NCBI GenBank assembly: GCA_037954325.1
Contig: JBBMNZ010000006.1
Span: forward strand, 4,804,001-4,868,000
DNA length: 64,000 bases
Source: Fistularia commersonii
Lineage: Eukaryota > Chordata > Actinopteri > Syngnathiformes > Fistulariidae
Reading direction: 5' to 3'
How positions within the stretch are numbered: position 1 is the first letter of the stretch; each line of letters opens with the position of its first letter. Made by a program: the position numbers and the translations under genes. Positions 1 to 11,400 of this stretch are shown one piece after another. The notes beneath the pieces are model-generated. The model saw nothing but the letters and a program-made list of their open reading frames with translations. It was not told the DNA's origin and did not search any database.

Positions 1-232
1 AATTCATTAGTTATTTCCACTCCGAATCAAAAACGCTTCAACTCGGACAGATAAGCACTTTTTTGAATGAATGGCAATATCTTTTGAACCTGTGGCTGGA
101 TTACACTGAATTTGACATATATTGTGCAGAACCAAGTCCTAAACAACATATTTCAACAGCAGAAACCAGCTTGATGAAATTCATTAGTTATTTCCACTCT
201 GTATCAAAAACGCTTTAACTCGGTGAGATTAG

Positions 233-249
233 CAGTTCTTTGAACGAAT
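233..249 (-). other. Half match to the CENP-B box, minus strand (weak)
   Basis: The minus strand reads attcgttcaaagaactg. Against the mammalian CENP-B box (YTTCGTTGGAARCGGGA), the left TTCGTT and the central AAR positions agree, 9 of 17 in all, but the essential right half CGGG is absent. It recurs in nearly every monomer because it lies in conserved sequence ('tgaacgaatgg'). I consider it a chance resemblance unless shown otherwise. Confidence 0.2.
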
Positions 250-280
250 GGCTATATCTTTTGAACTTGTGGCTGGATTA
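239..280 (+). repeat. Internal 21-bp imperfect direct repeat inside the monomer
   Basis: Bases 239-259 and 260-280 align without gaps: both begin 'tttgaac' and share 'tggct' at the same offset, with 14 of 21 positions identical. The same pair is present in essentially every monomer of the array, in both the 'gaacttg' and 'gaacctg' versions. It suggests that part of the monomer arose by duplication of a short unit before the monomer itself was amplified. I saw no equally clear second internal repeat. Confidence 0.75.
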
Positions 281-348
281 CACTGAATTTGACATATAAT
301 GTGCAAAATCATGTCCTAAACAACATATTTCAACAGCAGAAATCAGCT

Positions 349-363
349 TCATGAAATTCATGA
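349..363. other. 15-bp dyad (inverted repeat) in the 'catgag' monomer subtype
   Basis: The sequence tcatgaa-a-ttcatga is a perfect 7-bp inverted repeat around one central base. Every monomer keeps the inner 11 bp (atgaa-a-ttcat); only the subtype with 'cttcatgaaattcatgag' has the full 15 bp, for example at 349-363 and at each 'aatcagcttcatg' junction thereafter. Short dyads are common in centromeric satellites, but no function is shown here. Confidence 0.7.
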
Positions 364-926
364 GTTATTTCCAATCTGTATCAAAAACGCCTCAACTCGG
401 TGAGATAAGCACTTATTTGAATGAATGGCAATATCTTTTGAACCTGTGGCTGGATTACACTGAATTTGACATATATTGTGCAGAATCTTGTCCTAAACAA
501 CATATTTCAACAGCAGAAACCAGCTTGATGAAATTCATTAGTTATTTCCAATCTGTATCAAAAACGCTTCAACTCGGTGAGATTAGCACTTCTTTGAACG
601 AATGGCTATATCTTTTGAACTTGTGGCTGGATTACACTGAATTTGACATATATTGTGCAGAATCATGTCCTAAACAACATATTTCAACAGCAAAAATCAG
701 CTTCATGAAATTCATGAGTTATTTCCAATCTGTATCAAAAACGCTTAGACTCGGACAGATAAGCACTTTTTTGAACGAATGGCAATATCTTTTGAACCTG
801 TGGCTGGATTACAGTGAATTTGACATATATTGTGCAGAATCAAGTCCTAAACAACATATTTCAAAAGCAGAAACCAGCTTGATGAAATTCATTAGTTATT
901 TCCACTCTGTATCAAAAACGCTTTAA
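351..926 (+). other. Long open frame within the satellite (191 codons), not called a gene
   Basis: This is the first of three equally long open frames (the others are 21,762-22,337 and 25,292-25,867). It reads through three monomers as a 59-residue repeat and ends at the recurrent TAA in 'gctttaactc'. Within each repeat are the adjacent related segments LNEWLYL and LNLWLDY, which reflect the 21-bp internal DNA repeat. There is no signal peptide, recognisable domain, or flanking gene structure. The frame exists because 177 is divisible by three and one frame of the monomer lacks stops. Transcription is not excluded, but translation is not supported. Confidence 0.85.
355..531 (+). repeat. Reference 177-bp monomer
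   Basis: A representative full-length unit, chosen for reference only; the phase is arbitrary. In order it holds 'aattcatgag', a variable block ('ccaatctgtatc' here; 'ccactccgaatc', 'ccacttcgaatc' or 'ccactctgtatc' in other subtypes), 'aaaaacgc', 'caactcgg', 'gataagcac', a T-rich tract whose length sets the monomer size, 'gaatggcaatatc', 'gtggctggattacac', 'gaatttgacatatattgtgc', 'agaatc' followed by a subtype-specific triplet (tgt, agt or ttt), 'cctaaacaacat', and 'cagcagaaaccagcttgatg'. Subtypes differ mostly by single-base substitutions at these recurrent positions. Confidence 0.95.
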
Positions 927-1062
927 CTCAGTGAGATTAGCAGTTCTTTGAACGAATGGCTATATCTTTTGAACTTGTGGCTGGATTACACTGAATTTGA
1001 AATATATTGTGCAGAATCATGTCCTAAACAACTTATTTCAACAGCAGAAACCAGCTTGATGA

Positions 1063-1413
1063 AATTCATTAGTTATTTCCACTCCGAATCAATTCTGCTT
1101 CAACCCAGTGACATAAGCACTTATTGAACGAATGGCTATATCTTTTGAACTTGTGGCTGGATTACACTGAATTTGACATATATTGTGCGGAATCATGTCC
1201 TGAACAAGATATGTCAACAACAGAAACCAGCTTGATGAAACTCAATAGGTATTTCCTCTCCGAATCAAAAATGCTTCAACTCGGAGAGATAAGCACTTTT
1301 GAACGAATGGCTATATCTTTTGAACCTGTGGCTGGATTACACTGAATTTGACATATATTGTGCAGAATCTTGTCCTAAACAACATATTTCAACAGCCGAA
1401 ACCAGTTTCATGA
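1063..1413 (+). repeat. 176-bp + 175-bp signature dimer (first clear example)
   Basis: The 176-bp monomer (1063-1238) carries 'caattctgcttcaacccag' and 'cttattgaacg', one base shorter than the usual T tract. It is followed by a 175-bp monomer (1239-1413) with 'caataggtatttcc' and 'cacttttgaacg', two bases shorter. Together they measure 351 bp. The same ordered pair recurs through the array, for example with the 175-bp member starting at 2475, 3180, 4414, 5119, 8830, 9535, 10417, 12007, 13064, 14477, 15534 and 16593, and onward to the right end. It marks higher-order repeat boundaries. A second 175-bp subtype ('cctctccgaattaaaaatg') sometimes follows the pair, as near 12,182 and 14,652. Confidence 0.92.
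1113..1124. other. 12-bp dyad specific to the 176-bp monomer
   Basis: ataag-ca-cttat is a perfect 5-bp inverted repeat with a 2-bp loop. It exists only in the 176-bp subtype, where the T tract is altered to 'ttatt'. The 177-bp and 175-bp subtypes read 'ataagcactttt' and lose it. It therefore marks each signature dimer. A role in protein binding is speculation. Confidence 0.65.
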
Positions 1414-3669
1414 AATTCATTAGTTATTTCCACTTCGAATCAAAAACGCTTCAACTCGGACAGATAAGCACTTTTTTGAACGAATGGCAATATCTTTTGA
1501 ACCTGTGGCTGGATTACACTGAATTTGACATATATTGTGCAGAATCAAGTCCTAAACAACATATTTCAACAGCAGAAACCAGCTTGATGAAATTCATTAG
1601 TTATTTCCACTCTGTATCAAAAACGCTTTAACTCGGTGAGATTAGCAGTTCTTTGAACGAATGGCTATATTTTTTGAACTTGTGGCTGGATTACACTGAA
1701 TTTGACATATAATGTGCAGAATCATTTCCTAAACAACATATTTCAACAGCAGAAATCAGCTTCATGAAATTCATGAGTTATTTCCAATCTGTATCAAAAA
1801 CGCCTCAACTCGGTGAGATAAGCACTTTTTTGAATGAATGGCAATATCTTTTGAACCTGTGGCTGGATTACACTGAATTTGACATATATTGTGCAGAATC
1901 TTGTCCTAAACAACATATTTCAAAAGCAGAAACCAGCTTGATGAAATTCATTAGTTATTTCCAATCTGTATCAAAAACGCTTTTACTCGGTGAGATTAGC
2001 AGTTCTTTGAACAAATGGCTATATCTTTTGAACCTGTGGCTGGATTACACTGAATTTGAAATATATTGTGCAGAATCAAGTCCTAAACAACATATTTCAA
2101 CAGCAGAAACCAGCTTCATGAAATTCATTAGTTATTTCCACTCTGTATCAAAAACGCTTTAACTCGGTGAGATTAGCACTTCTTTGAACGAATGGCTATA
2201 TCTTTTGAACTTGTGGCTGGATTACACTGAATTTGAAATATATTGTGCAGAATCATGTCCTAAACAACTTATTTCAACAGCAGAAACCAGCTTGATGAAA
2301 TTCATTAGTTATTTCCACTCCGAATCAATTATGCTTCAACCCAGTGACATAAGCACTTATTGAACGAATGGCTATATCTTTTGAACTTGTGGCTGGATTA
2401 CACTGAATTTGACATATATTGTGCAGAATCATGTCCTGAAAAAGATATGTCAACAACAGAAACCAACTTGATGAAATTCAATAGGTATTTCCACTCCGAA
2501 TCAAAAATGCTTCAACTCGGAGAAATAAGTACTTTTGAACGAATGGCTATATCTTTTGAACCTGTGGCTGGATTACACTGAATTTGACATATATTTTGCA
2601 GAATCATGTCCTTAACAACATATTTGAACAGCAGAAACCAACTTGATGAAATTCATGAGTTATTTCCAATCTGTATCAAAAATGCTTCAACTCGGACAGA
2701 TAAGCACTTTTTTGAACGAATGGCAATATCTTTTGAACCTGTGGCTGGATTACAGTGAATTTGACATATATTGTGCAGAATCAAGTCCTAAACAACATAT
2801 TTCAAAAGCAGAAACCAGCTTGATGAAATTCATTAGTTATTTCCACTCTGTATCAAAAACGCTTTAACTCAGTGAGATTAGCAGTTCTTTGAACGAATGG
2901 CTATATCTTTTGAACTTGTGGCTGGATTACACTGAATTTGACATATATTGTGCAGAATCATGTCCTAAACAACTTATTTCAACAGCAGAAACCAGCTTGA
3001 TGAAATTCATTAGTTATTTCCACTCCGAATCAATTATGCTTCAACCCAGTGACATAAGCACTGATTGAACGAATGGCTATATCTTTTGAACTTGTGGCTG
3101 GATTACACTGAATTTGACATATATTGTGCGGAATCATGTCCTGAACAAGATATGTCAACAACAGAAACCAGCTTGATGAAATTCAATAGGTATTTCCACT
3201 CCGAATCAAAAATGCTTCAACTCGGAGAGATAAGCACTTTTGAACGAATGGCTATATCTTTTGAACCTGTGGCTGGATTACACTGAATTTGACATATATT
3301 TTGCAGAATCATGTCCTTAACAACATATTTGAACAGCAGAAACCAACTTGATGAAATTCATTAGTTATTTCCACTCCGAATTAAAAATGCTTCAACTCGG
3401 TGAGATAAGCACTTTTGAACGAATGGCTATATCTTTTGAACCTGTGGCTGGATTACACTGAATTTGACATATATTGTGCAGAATCTTGTCCTAAACAACA
3501 TATTTCAACAGCAGAAACCAGCTTGATGAAATTCATTAGTTATTTCCAATCTGTATCAAAAACGCTTTAACTCGGTGAGATTAACAGTTCTTTGAACAAA
3601 TGGCTATATCTTTTGAACCTGTGGCTGGATTACACTGAATTTGAAATATATTGTGCAGAATCAAGTCCT

Positions 3670-6600
3670 AAACAACATATTTCAACAGCAGAAACTAGCT
3701 TGATGAAATTCATTAGTTATTTCCACTCTGTATCAAAAACGCTTTAACTCGGTGAGATTAGCAGTTCTTTGAACGAATGGCTATATCTTTTGAACTTGTG
3801 GCTGGATTACACTGAATTTGACATATAATGTGCAGAATCATGTCCTAAACCACATATTTCAACAGCAGAAATCAGCTTCATGAAATTCATGAGTTATTTC
3901 CAATCTGTATCAAAAACGCCTCAACTCGGTGAGATAAGCACTTTTTTGAATAAATGCCTATAGCTTTTGAACCTGTGGCTGAAATACGCTGAATTTGACA
4001 TATATTGTGCAGAATCAAGTCCTAAACAACATATTTCAACAGCAGAAACCAGCTTCATGAAATTCATTAGTTATTTCCACTCTGTATCAAAAACGCTTTA
4101 ACTCGGTGAGATTAGCACTTCTTTGAACGAATGGCTATATCTTTTGAACTTGTGGCTGGATTACACTGAATTTGAAATATATTGTGCAGAATCATGTCCT
4201 AAACAACTTATTTCAACAGCAGAAACCAGCTTGATGAAATTCATTAGTTATTTCCACTCCGAATCAATTATGCTTCAACCCAGTGACATAAGCACTTATT
4301 GAACGAATGGCTATATCTTTTGAACTTGTGGCTGGATTACACTGAATTTGACATATATTGTGCAGAATCATGTCCTGAACAAGATATGTCAACAACAGAA
4401 ACCAACTTGATGAAATTCAATAGGTATTTCCACTCCGAATTAAAAATGCTTCAACTCGGTGAGATAAGCACTTTTGAACGAATGGCTATATCTTTTGAAC
4501 CTGAGGCTGGATTACATTGAATTTGACATATATTGTGCAGAATCAAGTCCTGAACAACATATTTCAAAAGCAGAAACCAGCTTGATGAAATTCATTAGTT
4601 ATTTCCACTCTGTATCAAAAACGCTTCAACTCGGTGAGATTAGCACTTCTTTGAACGAATGGCAATATCTTTTGAACCTGTGGCTGGATTACAGTGAATT
4701 TGACATATATTGTGCAGAATCATGTCCTAAAAAACATATTTCAACAGCAGAAATCAGCTTCATGAAATTCATGAGTTATTTCCAATCTGTATCAAAAACG
4801 CTTCAACTCGGACAGATAAGCACTTTTTTGAACGAATGGCAATATCTTTTGAACCTGTGGCTGGATTACAGTGAATTTGACATATATTGTGCAGAATCAA
4901 GTCCTAAACAACATATTTCAAAAGCAGAAACCAGCTTGATGAAATTCATTAGTTATTTCCACTCCGAATCAATTATGCTTCAACCCAGTGACATAAGCAC
5001 TTATTGAACGAATGGCTATATCTTTTGAACTTGTGGCTGGATTACACTGAATTTGACATATATTGTGCGGAATCATGTCCTGAACAAGATATGTCAACAA
5101 CAGAATCCAGCTTGATGAAATTCAATAGGTATTTCCACTCCGAATCAAAAATGCTTCAACTCGGAGAGATAAGCACTTTTGAACGAATGGCTATATCTTT
5201 TGAACCTGTGGCTGGATTACACTGAATTTGACATATATTGTGCAGAATCTTGTCCTAACCAACATATTTCAACAGCCGAAACCAGTTTCATGAAATTCAT
5301 TAGTTATTTCCACTCCGAATCAAAAACGCTTTAACTCGGTGAGATTAGTAGTTCTTTGAACGAATGGCTATATCTTTTGAACTTGTGGCTGGATTACACT
5401 GAATTTGACATATATTGTGCAGAATCATGTCCTAAACAACATATTTCAACAGCAAAAATCAGCTTCATGAAATTCATGAGTTATTTCCAATCTGTATCAA
5501 AAACGCCTCAATTCGGTGAGATAAGCACTTTTTTGAATAAATGCCTATATCTTTTGAAACTGTGGCTGGATTACGCTGACTTTGACATATATTGTGCAGA
5601 ATCAAGTCCTAAACAACATATTTCAACAGCAGAAACCAGCTTCATGAAATTCATTAGTTATTTCCACTCTGTATCAAAAACGCTTTAACTCGGTGAGATT
5701 AGCACTTCTTTGAACGAATGGCTATATCTTTTGAACTTGTGGCTGGATTACACTGAATTTGAAATATATTGTGCAGAATCATGTCCTAAACAACTTATTT
5801 CAACAGCAGAAACCAGCTTGATGAAATTCATTAGTTATTTCCACTCCGAATCAATTATGCTTCAACCCAGTGACATCAGCACTTATTGAACGAATGGCTA
5901 TATCTTTTGAACGTGTGGCTGGATTACACTGAATTTGACATATATTGTGCAGAATCATGTCCTGAACAAGATATGTCAACAACAGAAACCAACTTGATGA
6001 AATTCATTAGTTATTTCCTCTCCGAATCAAAAATGCTTCAACTCGGAGAGATAAGCACTTTTGAACGAATGGCTATATCTTTTGAACCTGTGGCTGGATT
6101 ACACTGAATTTGACATATATTGTGCAGAATCTTGTCCTAAACAACATATTTCAACAGCCGAAACCAGTTTCATGAAATTCATTAGTTATTTCCACTCCGA
6201 ATCAAAAACGCTTCAACTCGGACAGATAAGCACTTTTTTGAATGAATGGCAATATCTTTTGAACCTGTGGCTGGATTACACTGAATTTGACATATATTGT
6301 GCAGAACCAAGTCCTAAACAACATATTTCAACAGCAGAAAACAGCTTGATGAAATTCATTAGTTATTTCCACTCTGTATCAAAAACGCTTTAACTCGGTG
6401 AGATTAGCAGTTCTTTGAACGAATGGCTATATCTTTTGAACTTGTGGCTGGATTACACTGAATTTGACATATAATGTGCAGAATCATGTCCTAAACAACA
6501 TATTTCAACAGCAGAAATCAGCTTCATGAAATTCATGAGTTATTTCCAATCTGTATCAAAAACGCCTCAACTCGGTGAGATAAGCACTTATTTGAATGAA

Positions 6601-7377
6601 TGGCAATATCTTTTGAACCTGTGGCTGGATTACACTGAATTTGACATATATTGTGCAGAATCATGTCCTAAACAACATATTTCAACAGCAGAAACCAGCT
6701 TGATTAAATTCATTAGTTATTTCCAATCTGTATCAAAAACGCTTTAACTCGGTGAGATTAGCAGTTCTTTGAACAAATGGCTATATCTTTTGAACCTGTG
6801 GCTGGATTACACTGAATTTGAAATATATTGTGCAGAATCAAGTCCTAAACAACATATTTCAACAGCAGAAACCAGCTTGATGAAATTCATTAGTTATTTC
6901 CACTCTGTATCAAAAACGCTTTAACTCGGTGAGATTAGCAGTTCTTTGAACGAATGGCTATATCTTTTGAACTTGTGGCTGGATTACACTGAATTTGACA
7001 TATATTGTGCAGAATCTTGTCCTAAACAACATATTTCAACAGCAGAAACCAGCTTGATGAAATTCATTAGTTATTTCCAATCTGTATCAAAAACGCTTTT
7101 ACTCGGTGAGATTAGCAGTTCTTTGAACAAATGGCTATATCTTTTGAACCTGTGGCTGGATTACACTGAATTTGAAATATATTGTGCAGAATCAAGTCCT
7201 AAACAACATATTTCAACAGCAGAAACCAGCTTCATGAAATTCATTAGTTATTTCCACTCTGTATCAAAAACGCTTTAACTCGGTGAGATTAGCACTTCTT
7301 TGAACGAATGGCTATATCTTTTGAACTTGTGGCTGGATTACACTGAATTTGAAATATATTGTGCAGAATCATGTCCT
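3670..7377 (+). repeat. 3,708-bp higher-order repeat (21 monomers), copy 1
   Basis: Private markers place this unit as a duplicate of downstream sequence: 'gaaactagc' at 3,691 recurs at 7,399 (+3,708) and 8,107 (+4,416), and 'cctaaaccacat' and 'cctatagctttt' follow in each copy. Signature dimers at matching offsets occur in copy 2 at 8,086-11,799. Differences from copy 2 are scattered single bases (about ten noticed in 3.7 kb, such as 'cctaaccaac' at 5,255 against 'cctaaacaac'), plus a short stretch near 6,001-6,020 where 'cattagttatttcctc' replaces 'caataggtatttccac'. That stretch looks like local gene conversion. Confidence 0.85.
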
Positions 7378-8472
7378 AAACAACATATTTCAACAGCAGA
7401 AACTAGCTTGATGAAATTCATTAGTTATTTCCACTCTGTATCAAAAACGCTTTAACTCGGTGAGATTAGCAGTTCTTTGAACGAATGGCTATATCTTTTG
7501 AACTTGTGGCTGGATTACACTGAATTTGACATATAATGTGCAGAATCATGTCCTAAACCACATATTTCAACAGCAGAAATCAGCTTCATGAAATTCATGA
7601 GTTATTTCCAATCTGTATCAAAAAGGCCTCAACTCGGTGAGATAAGCACTTTTTTGAATAAATGCCTATAGCTTTTGAACCTGTGGCTGGAATACGCTGA
7701 ATTTGACATATATTGTGCAGAATCAAGTCCTAAACAACATATTTCAACAGCAGAAACCAGCTTGATGAAATTCATTAGTTATTTCCAATCTGTATCAAAA
7801 ACGCTTTTACTCGGTGAGATTAGCAGTTCTTTGAACAAATGGCTATATCTTTTGAACCTGTGGCTGGATTACACTGCATTTGAAATATATTGTGCAGAAT
7901 CAAGTCCTAAACAACATATTTCAACAGCAGAAACCAGCTTCATGAAATTCATTAGTTATTTCCACTCTGTATCAAAAACGCTTTAACTCGGTGAGATTAG
8001 CACTTCTTTGAACGAATGGCTATATCTTTTGAACTTGTGGCTGGATTACACTGAATTTGAAATATATTGTGCAGAATCATGTCCTAAACAACATATTTCA
8101 ACAGCAGAAACTAGCTTGATGAAATTCATTAGTTATTTCCACTCTGTATCAAAAACGCTTTAACTCGGTGAGATTAGCAGTTCTTTGAACGAATGGCTAT
8201 ATCTTTTGAACTTGTGGCTGGATTACACTGAATTTGACATATAATGTGCAGAATCATGTCCTAAACCACATATTTCAACAGCAGAAATCAGCTTCATGAA
8301 ATTCATGAGTTATTTCCAATCTGTATCAAAAAGGCCTCAACTCGGTGAGATAAGCACTTTTTTGAATAAATGCCTATAGCTTTTGAACCTGTGGCTGGAA
8401 TACGCTGAATTTGACATATATTGTGCAGAATCAAGTCCTAAACAACATATTTCAACAGCAGAAACCAGCTTC
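7025..8472 (+). repeat. 708-bp (4-monomer) tandem duplication, two copies
   Basis: Sequence at 7,025-7,763 matches the sequence 708 bp downstream. Shared private variants are 'gaaactagc' (7,399/8,107), 'cctaaaccacat' (7,553/8,261), 'aaaaggcctc' (7,621/8,329) and 'ctggaatacgc' (7,686/8,394). The match fails near 7,764/8,472, where one copy continues 'cttgatg' and the other 'cttcatg'. It sits at the junction between the two 3,708-bp copies and explains why these are 4,416 bp rather than 3,708 bp apart. 'aaggcctc' is absent at the matching place in copy 1 (3,911 reads 'aacgcctc'), so that mutation preceded the 708-bp duplication. Confidence 0.85.
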
Positions 8473-11400
8473 ATGAAATTCATTAGTTATTTCCACTCTG
8501 TATCAAAAACGCTTTAACTCGGTGAGATTAGCACTTCTTTGAACGAATGGCTATATCTTTTGAACTTGTGGCTGGATTACACTGAATTTGAAATATATTG
8601 TGCAGAATCATGTCCTAAACAACTTATTTCAACAGCAGAAACCAGCTTGATGAAATTCATTAGTTATTTCCACTCCGAATCAATTATGCTTCAACCCAGT
8701 GACATAAGCACTTATTGAACGAATGGCTATATCTTTTGAACTTGTGGCTGGATTACACTGAATTTGACATATATTGTGCAGAATCATGTCCTGAACAAGA
8801 TATGTCAACAACAGTAACCAACTTGATGAAATTCAATAGGTATTTCCACTCCGAATTAAAAATGCTTCAACTCGGTGAGATAAGCACTTTTGAACGAATG
8901 GCTATATCTTTTGAACCTGAGGCTGGATTACATTGAATTTGACATATATTGTGCAGAATCAAGTCCTGAACAACATATTTCAAAAGCAGAAACCAGCTTG
9001 ATGAAATTCATTAGTTATTTCCACTCTGTATCAAAAACGCTTCAACTCGGTGAGATTAGCACTTCTTTGAACGAATGGCAATATCTTTTGAACCTGTGGC
9101 TTGATTACAGTGAATTTGACATATATTGTGCAGAATCATGTCCTAAAAAACATATTTCAACAGCAGAAATCAGCTTCATGAAATTCATGAGTTATTTCCA
9201 ATCTGTATCAAAAACGCTTCAACTCGGACAGATAAGCACTTTTTTGAACGAATGGCAATATCTTTTGAACCTGTGGCTGGATTACAGTGAATTTGACATA
9301 TATTGTGCAGAATCAAGTCCTAAACAACATATTTCAAAAGCAGAAACCAGCTTGATGAAATTCATTAGTTATTTCCACTCCGAATCAATTATGCTTCAAC
9401 CCAGTGACATAAGCACTTATTGAACGAATGGCTATATCTTTTGAACTTGTGGCTGGATTACACTGAATTTGACATATATTGTGCGGAATCATGTCCTGAA
9501 CAAGATATGTCAACAACAGAATCCAGCTTGATGAAATTCAATAGGTATTTCCACTCCGAATCAAAAATGCTTCAACTCGGAGAGATAAGCACTTTTGAAC
9601 GAATGGCTATATCTTTTGAACCTGTGGCTGGATTACACTGAATTTGACATATATTGTGCAGAATCTTGTCCTAAACAACATATTTCAACAGCCGAAACCA
9701 GTTTCATGAAATTCATTAGTTATTTCCACTCCGAATCAAAAACGCTTTAACTCGGTGAGATTAGTAGTTCTTTGAACGAATGGCTATATCTTTTGAACTT
9801 GTGGCTGGATTACACTGAATTTGACATATATTGTGCAGAATCATGTCCTAAACAACATATTTCAACAGCAGAAATCAGCTTCATGAAATTCATGAGTTAT
9901 TTCCAATCTGTATCAAAAACGCCTCAATTCGGTGAGATAAGCACTTTTTTGAATAAATGCCTATATCTTTTGAACCTGTGGCTGGATTAGGCTGACTTTG
10001 ACATATATTGTGCAGAATCAAGTCCTAAACAACATATTTCAACAGCAGAAACCAGCTTCATGAAATTCATTAGTTATTTCCACTCTGTATCAAAAACGCT
10101 TTAACTCGGTGAGATTAGCACTTCTTTGAACGAATGGCTATATCTTTTGAACTTGTGGCTGGATTACACTGAATTTGAAATATATTGTGCAGAATCATGT
10201 CCTAAACAACTTATTTCAACAGCAGAAACCAGCTTGATGAAATTCATTAGTTATTTCCACTCCGAATCAATTATGCTTCAACCCAGTGACATCAGCACTT
10301 ATTGAACGAATGGCTATATCTTTTGAACGTGTGGCTGGATTACACTGAATTTGACATATATTGTGCAGAATCATGTCCTGAACAAGATATGTCAACAACA
10401 GAAACCAACTTGATGAAATTCAATAGGTATTTCCACTCCGAATCAAAAATGCTTCAACTCGGAGAGATAAGCACTTTTGAACGAATGGCTATATCTTTTG
10501 AACCTGTGGCTGGATTACACTGAATTTGACATATATTGTGCAGAATCTTGTCCTAAACAACATATTTCAACAGCCGAAACCAGTTTCATGAAATTCATTA
10601 GTTATTTCCACTCCGAATCAAAAACGCTTCAACTCGGACAGATAAGCACTTTTTTGAATGAATGGCAATATCTTTTGAACCTGTGGCTGGATTACACTGA
10701 ATTTGACATATATTGTGCAGAACCAAGTCCTAAACAACATATTTCAACAGCAGAAAACAGCTTGATGAAATTCATTAGTTATTTCCACTCTGTATCAAAA
10801 ACGCTTTAACTCGGTGAGATTAGCAGTTCTTTGAACGAATGGCTATATCTTTTGAACTTGTGGCTGGATTACACTGAATTTGACATATAATGTGCAGAAT
10901 CATGTCCTAAACAACATATTTCAACAGCAGAAATCAGCTTCATGAAATTCATGAGTTATTTCCAATCTGTATCAAAAACGCCTCAACTCGGTGAGATAAG
11001 CACTTATTTGAATGAATGGCAATATCTTTTGAACCTGTGGCTGGATTACACTGAATTTGACATATATTGTGCAGAATCTTGTCCTAAACAACATATTTCA
11101 ACAGCAGAAACCAGCTTGATTAAATTCATTAGTTATTTCCAATCTGTATCAAAAACGCTTTAACTCGGTGAGATTAGCAGTTCTTTGAACAAATGGCTAT
11201 ATCTTTTGAACCTGTGGCTGGATTACACTGAATTTGAAATATATTGTGCAGAATCAAGTCCTAAACAACATATTTCAACAGCAGAAACCAGCTTGATGAA
11301 ATTCATTAGTTATTTCCACTCTGTATCAAAAACGCTTTAACTCGGTGAGATTAGCAGTTCTTTGAACGAATGGCTATATCTTTTGAACTTGTGGCTGGAT

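Larger units (their letters stand above)
1..3669 (+). repeat. Left flank of array: mosaic of 4- and 7-monomer blocks
   Basis: Signature dimers begin here at 1,063, 2,299 and 3,004, giving blocks of 1,236 bp (7 monomers) and 705 bp (4 monomers). Subtypes include monomers with in-frame TAA at 'gctttaactcgg' and 'catataatg', and readthrough versions with 'gcttcaactcgg'. No unique sequence is seen. The left edge of the window cuts the array. Confidence 0.85.

Noticed and set aside
3950..3970. AATAAA and TATA-like motifs as polyadenylation signals or promoters
   Set aside because: 'gaataaatgcc' and 'catataatg' are one-base variants of the monomer with no gene context.
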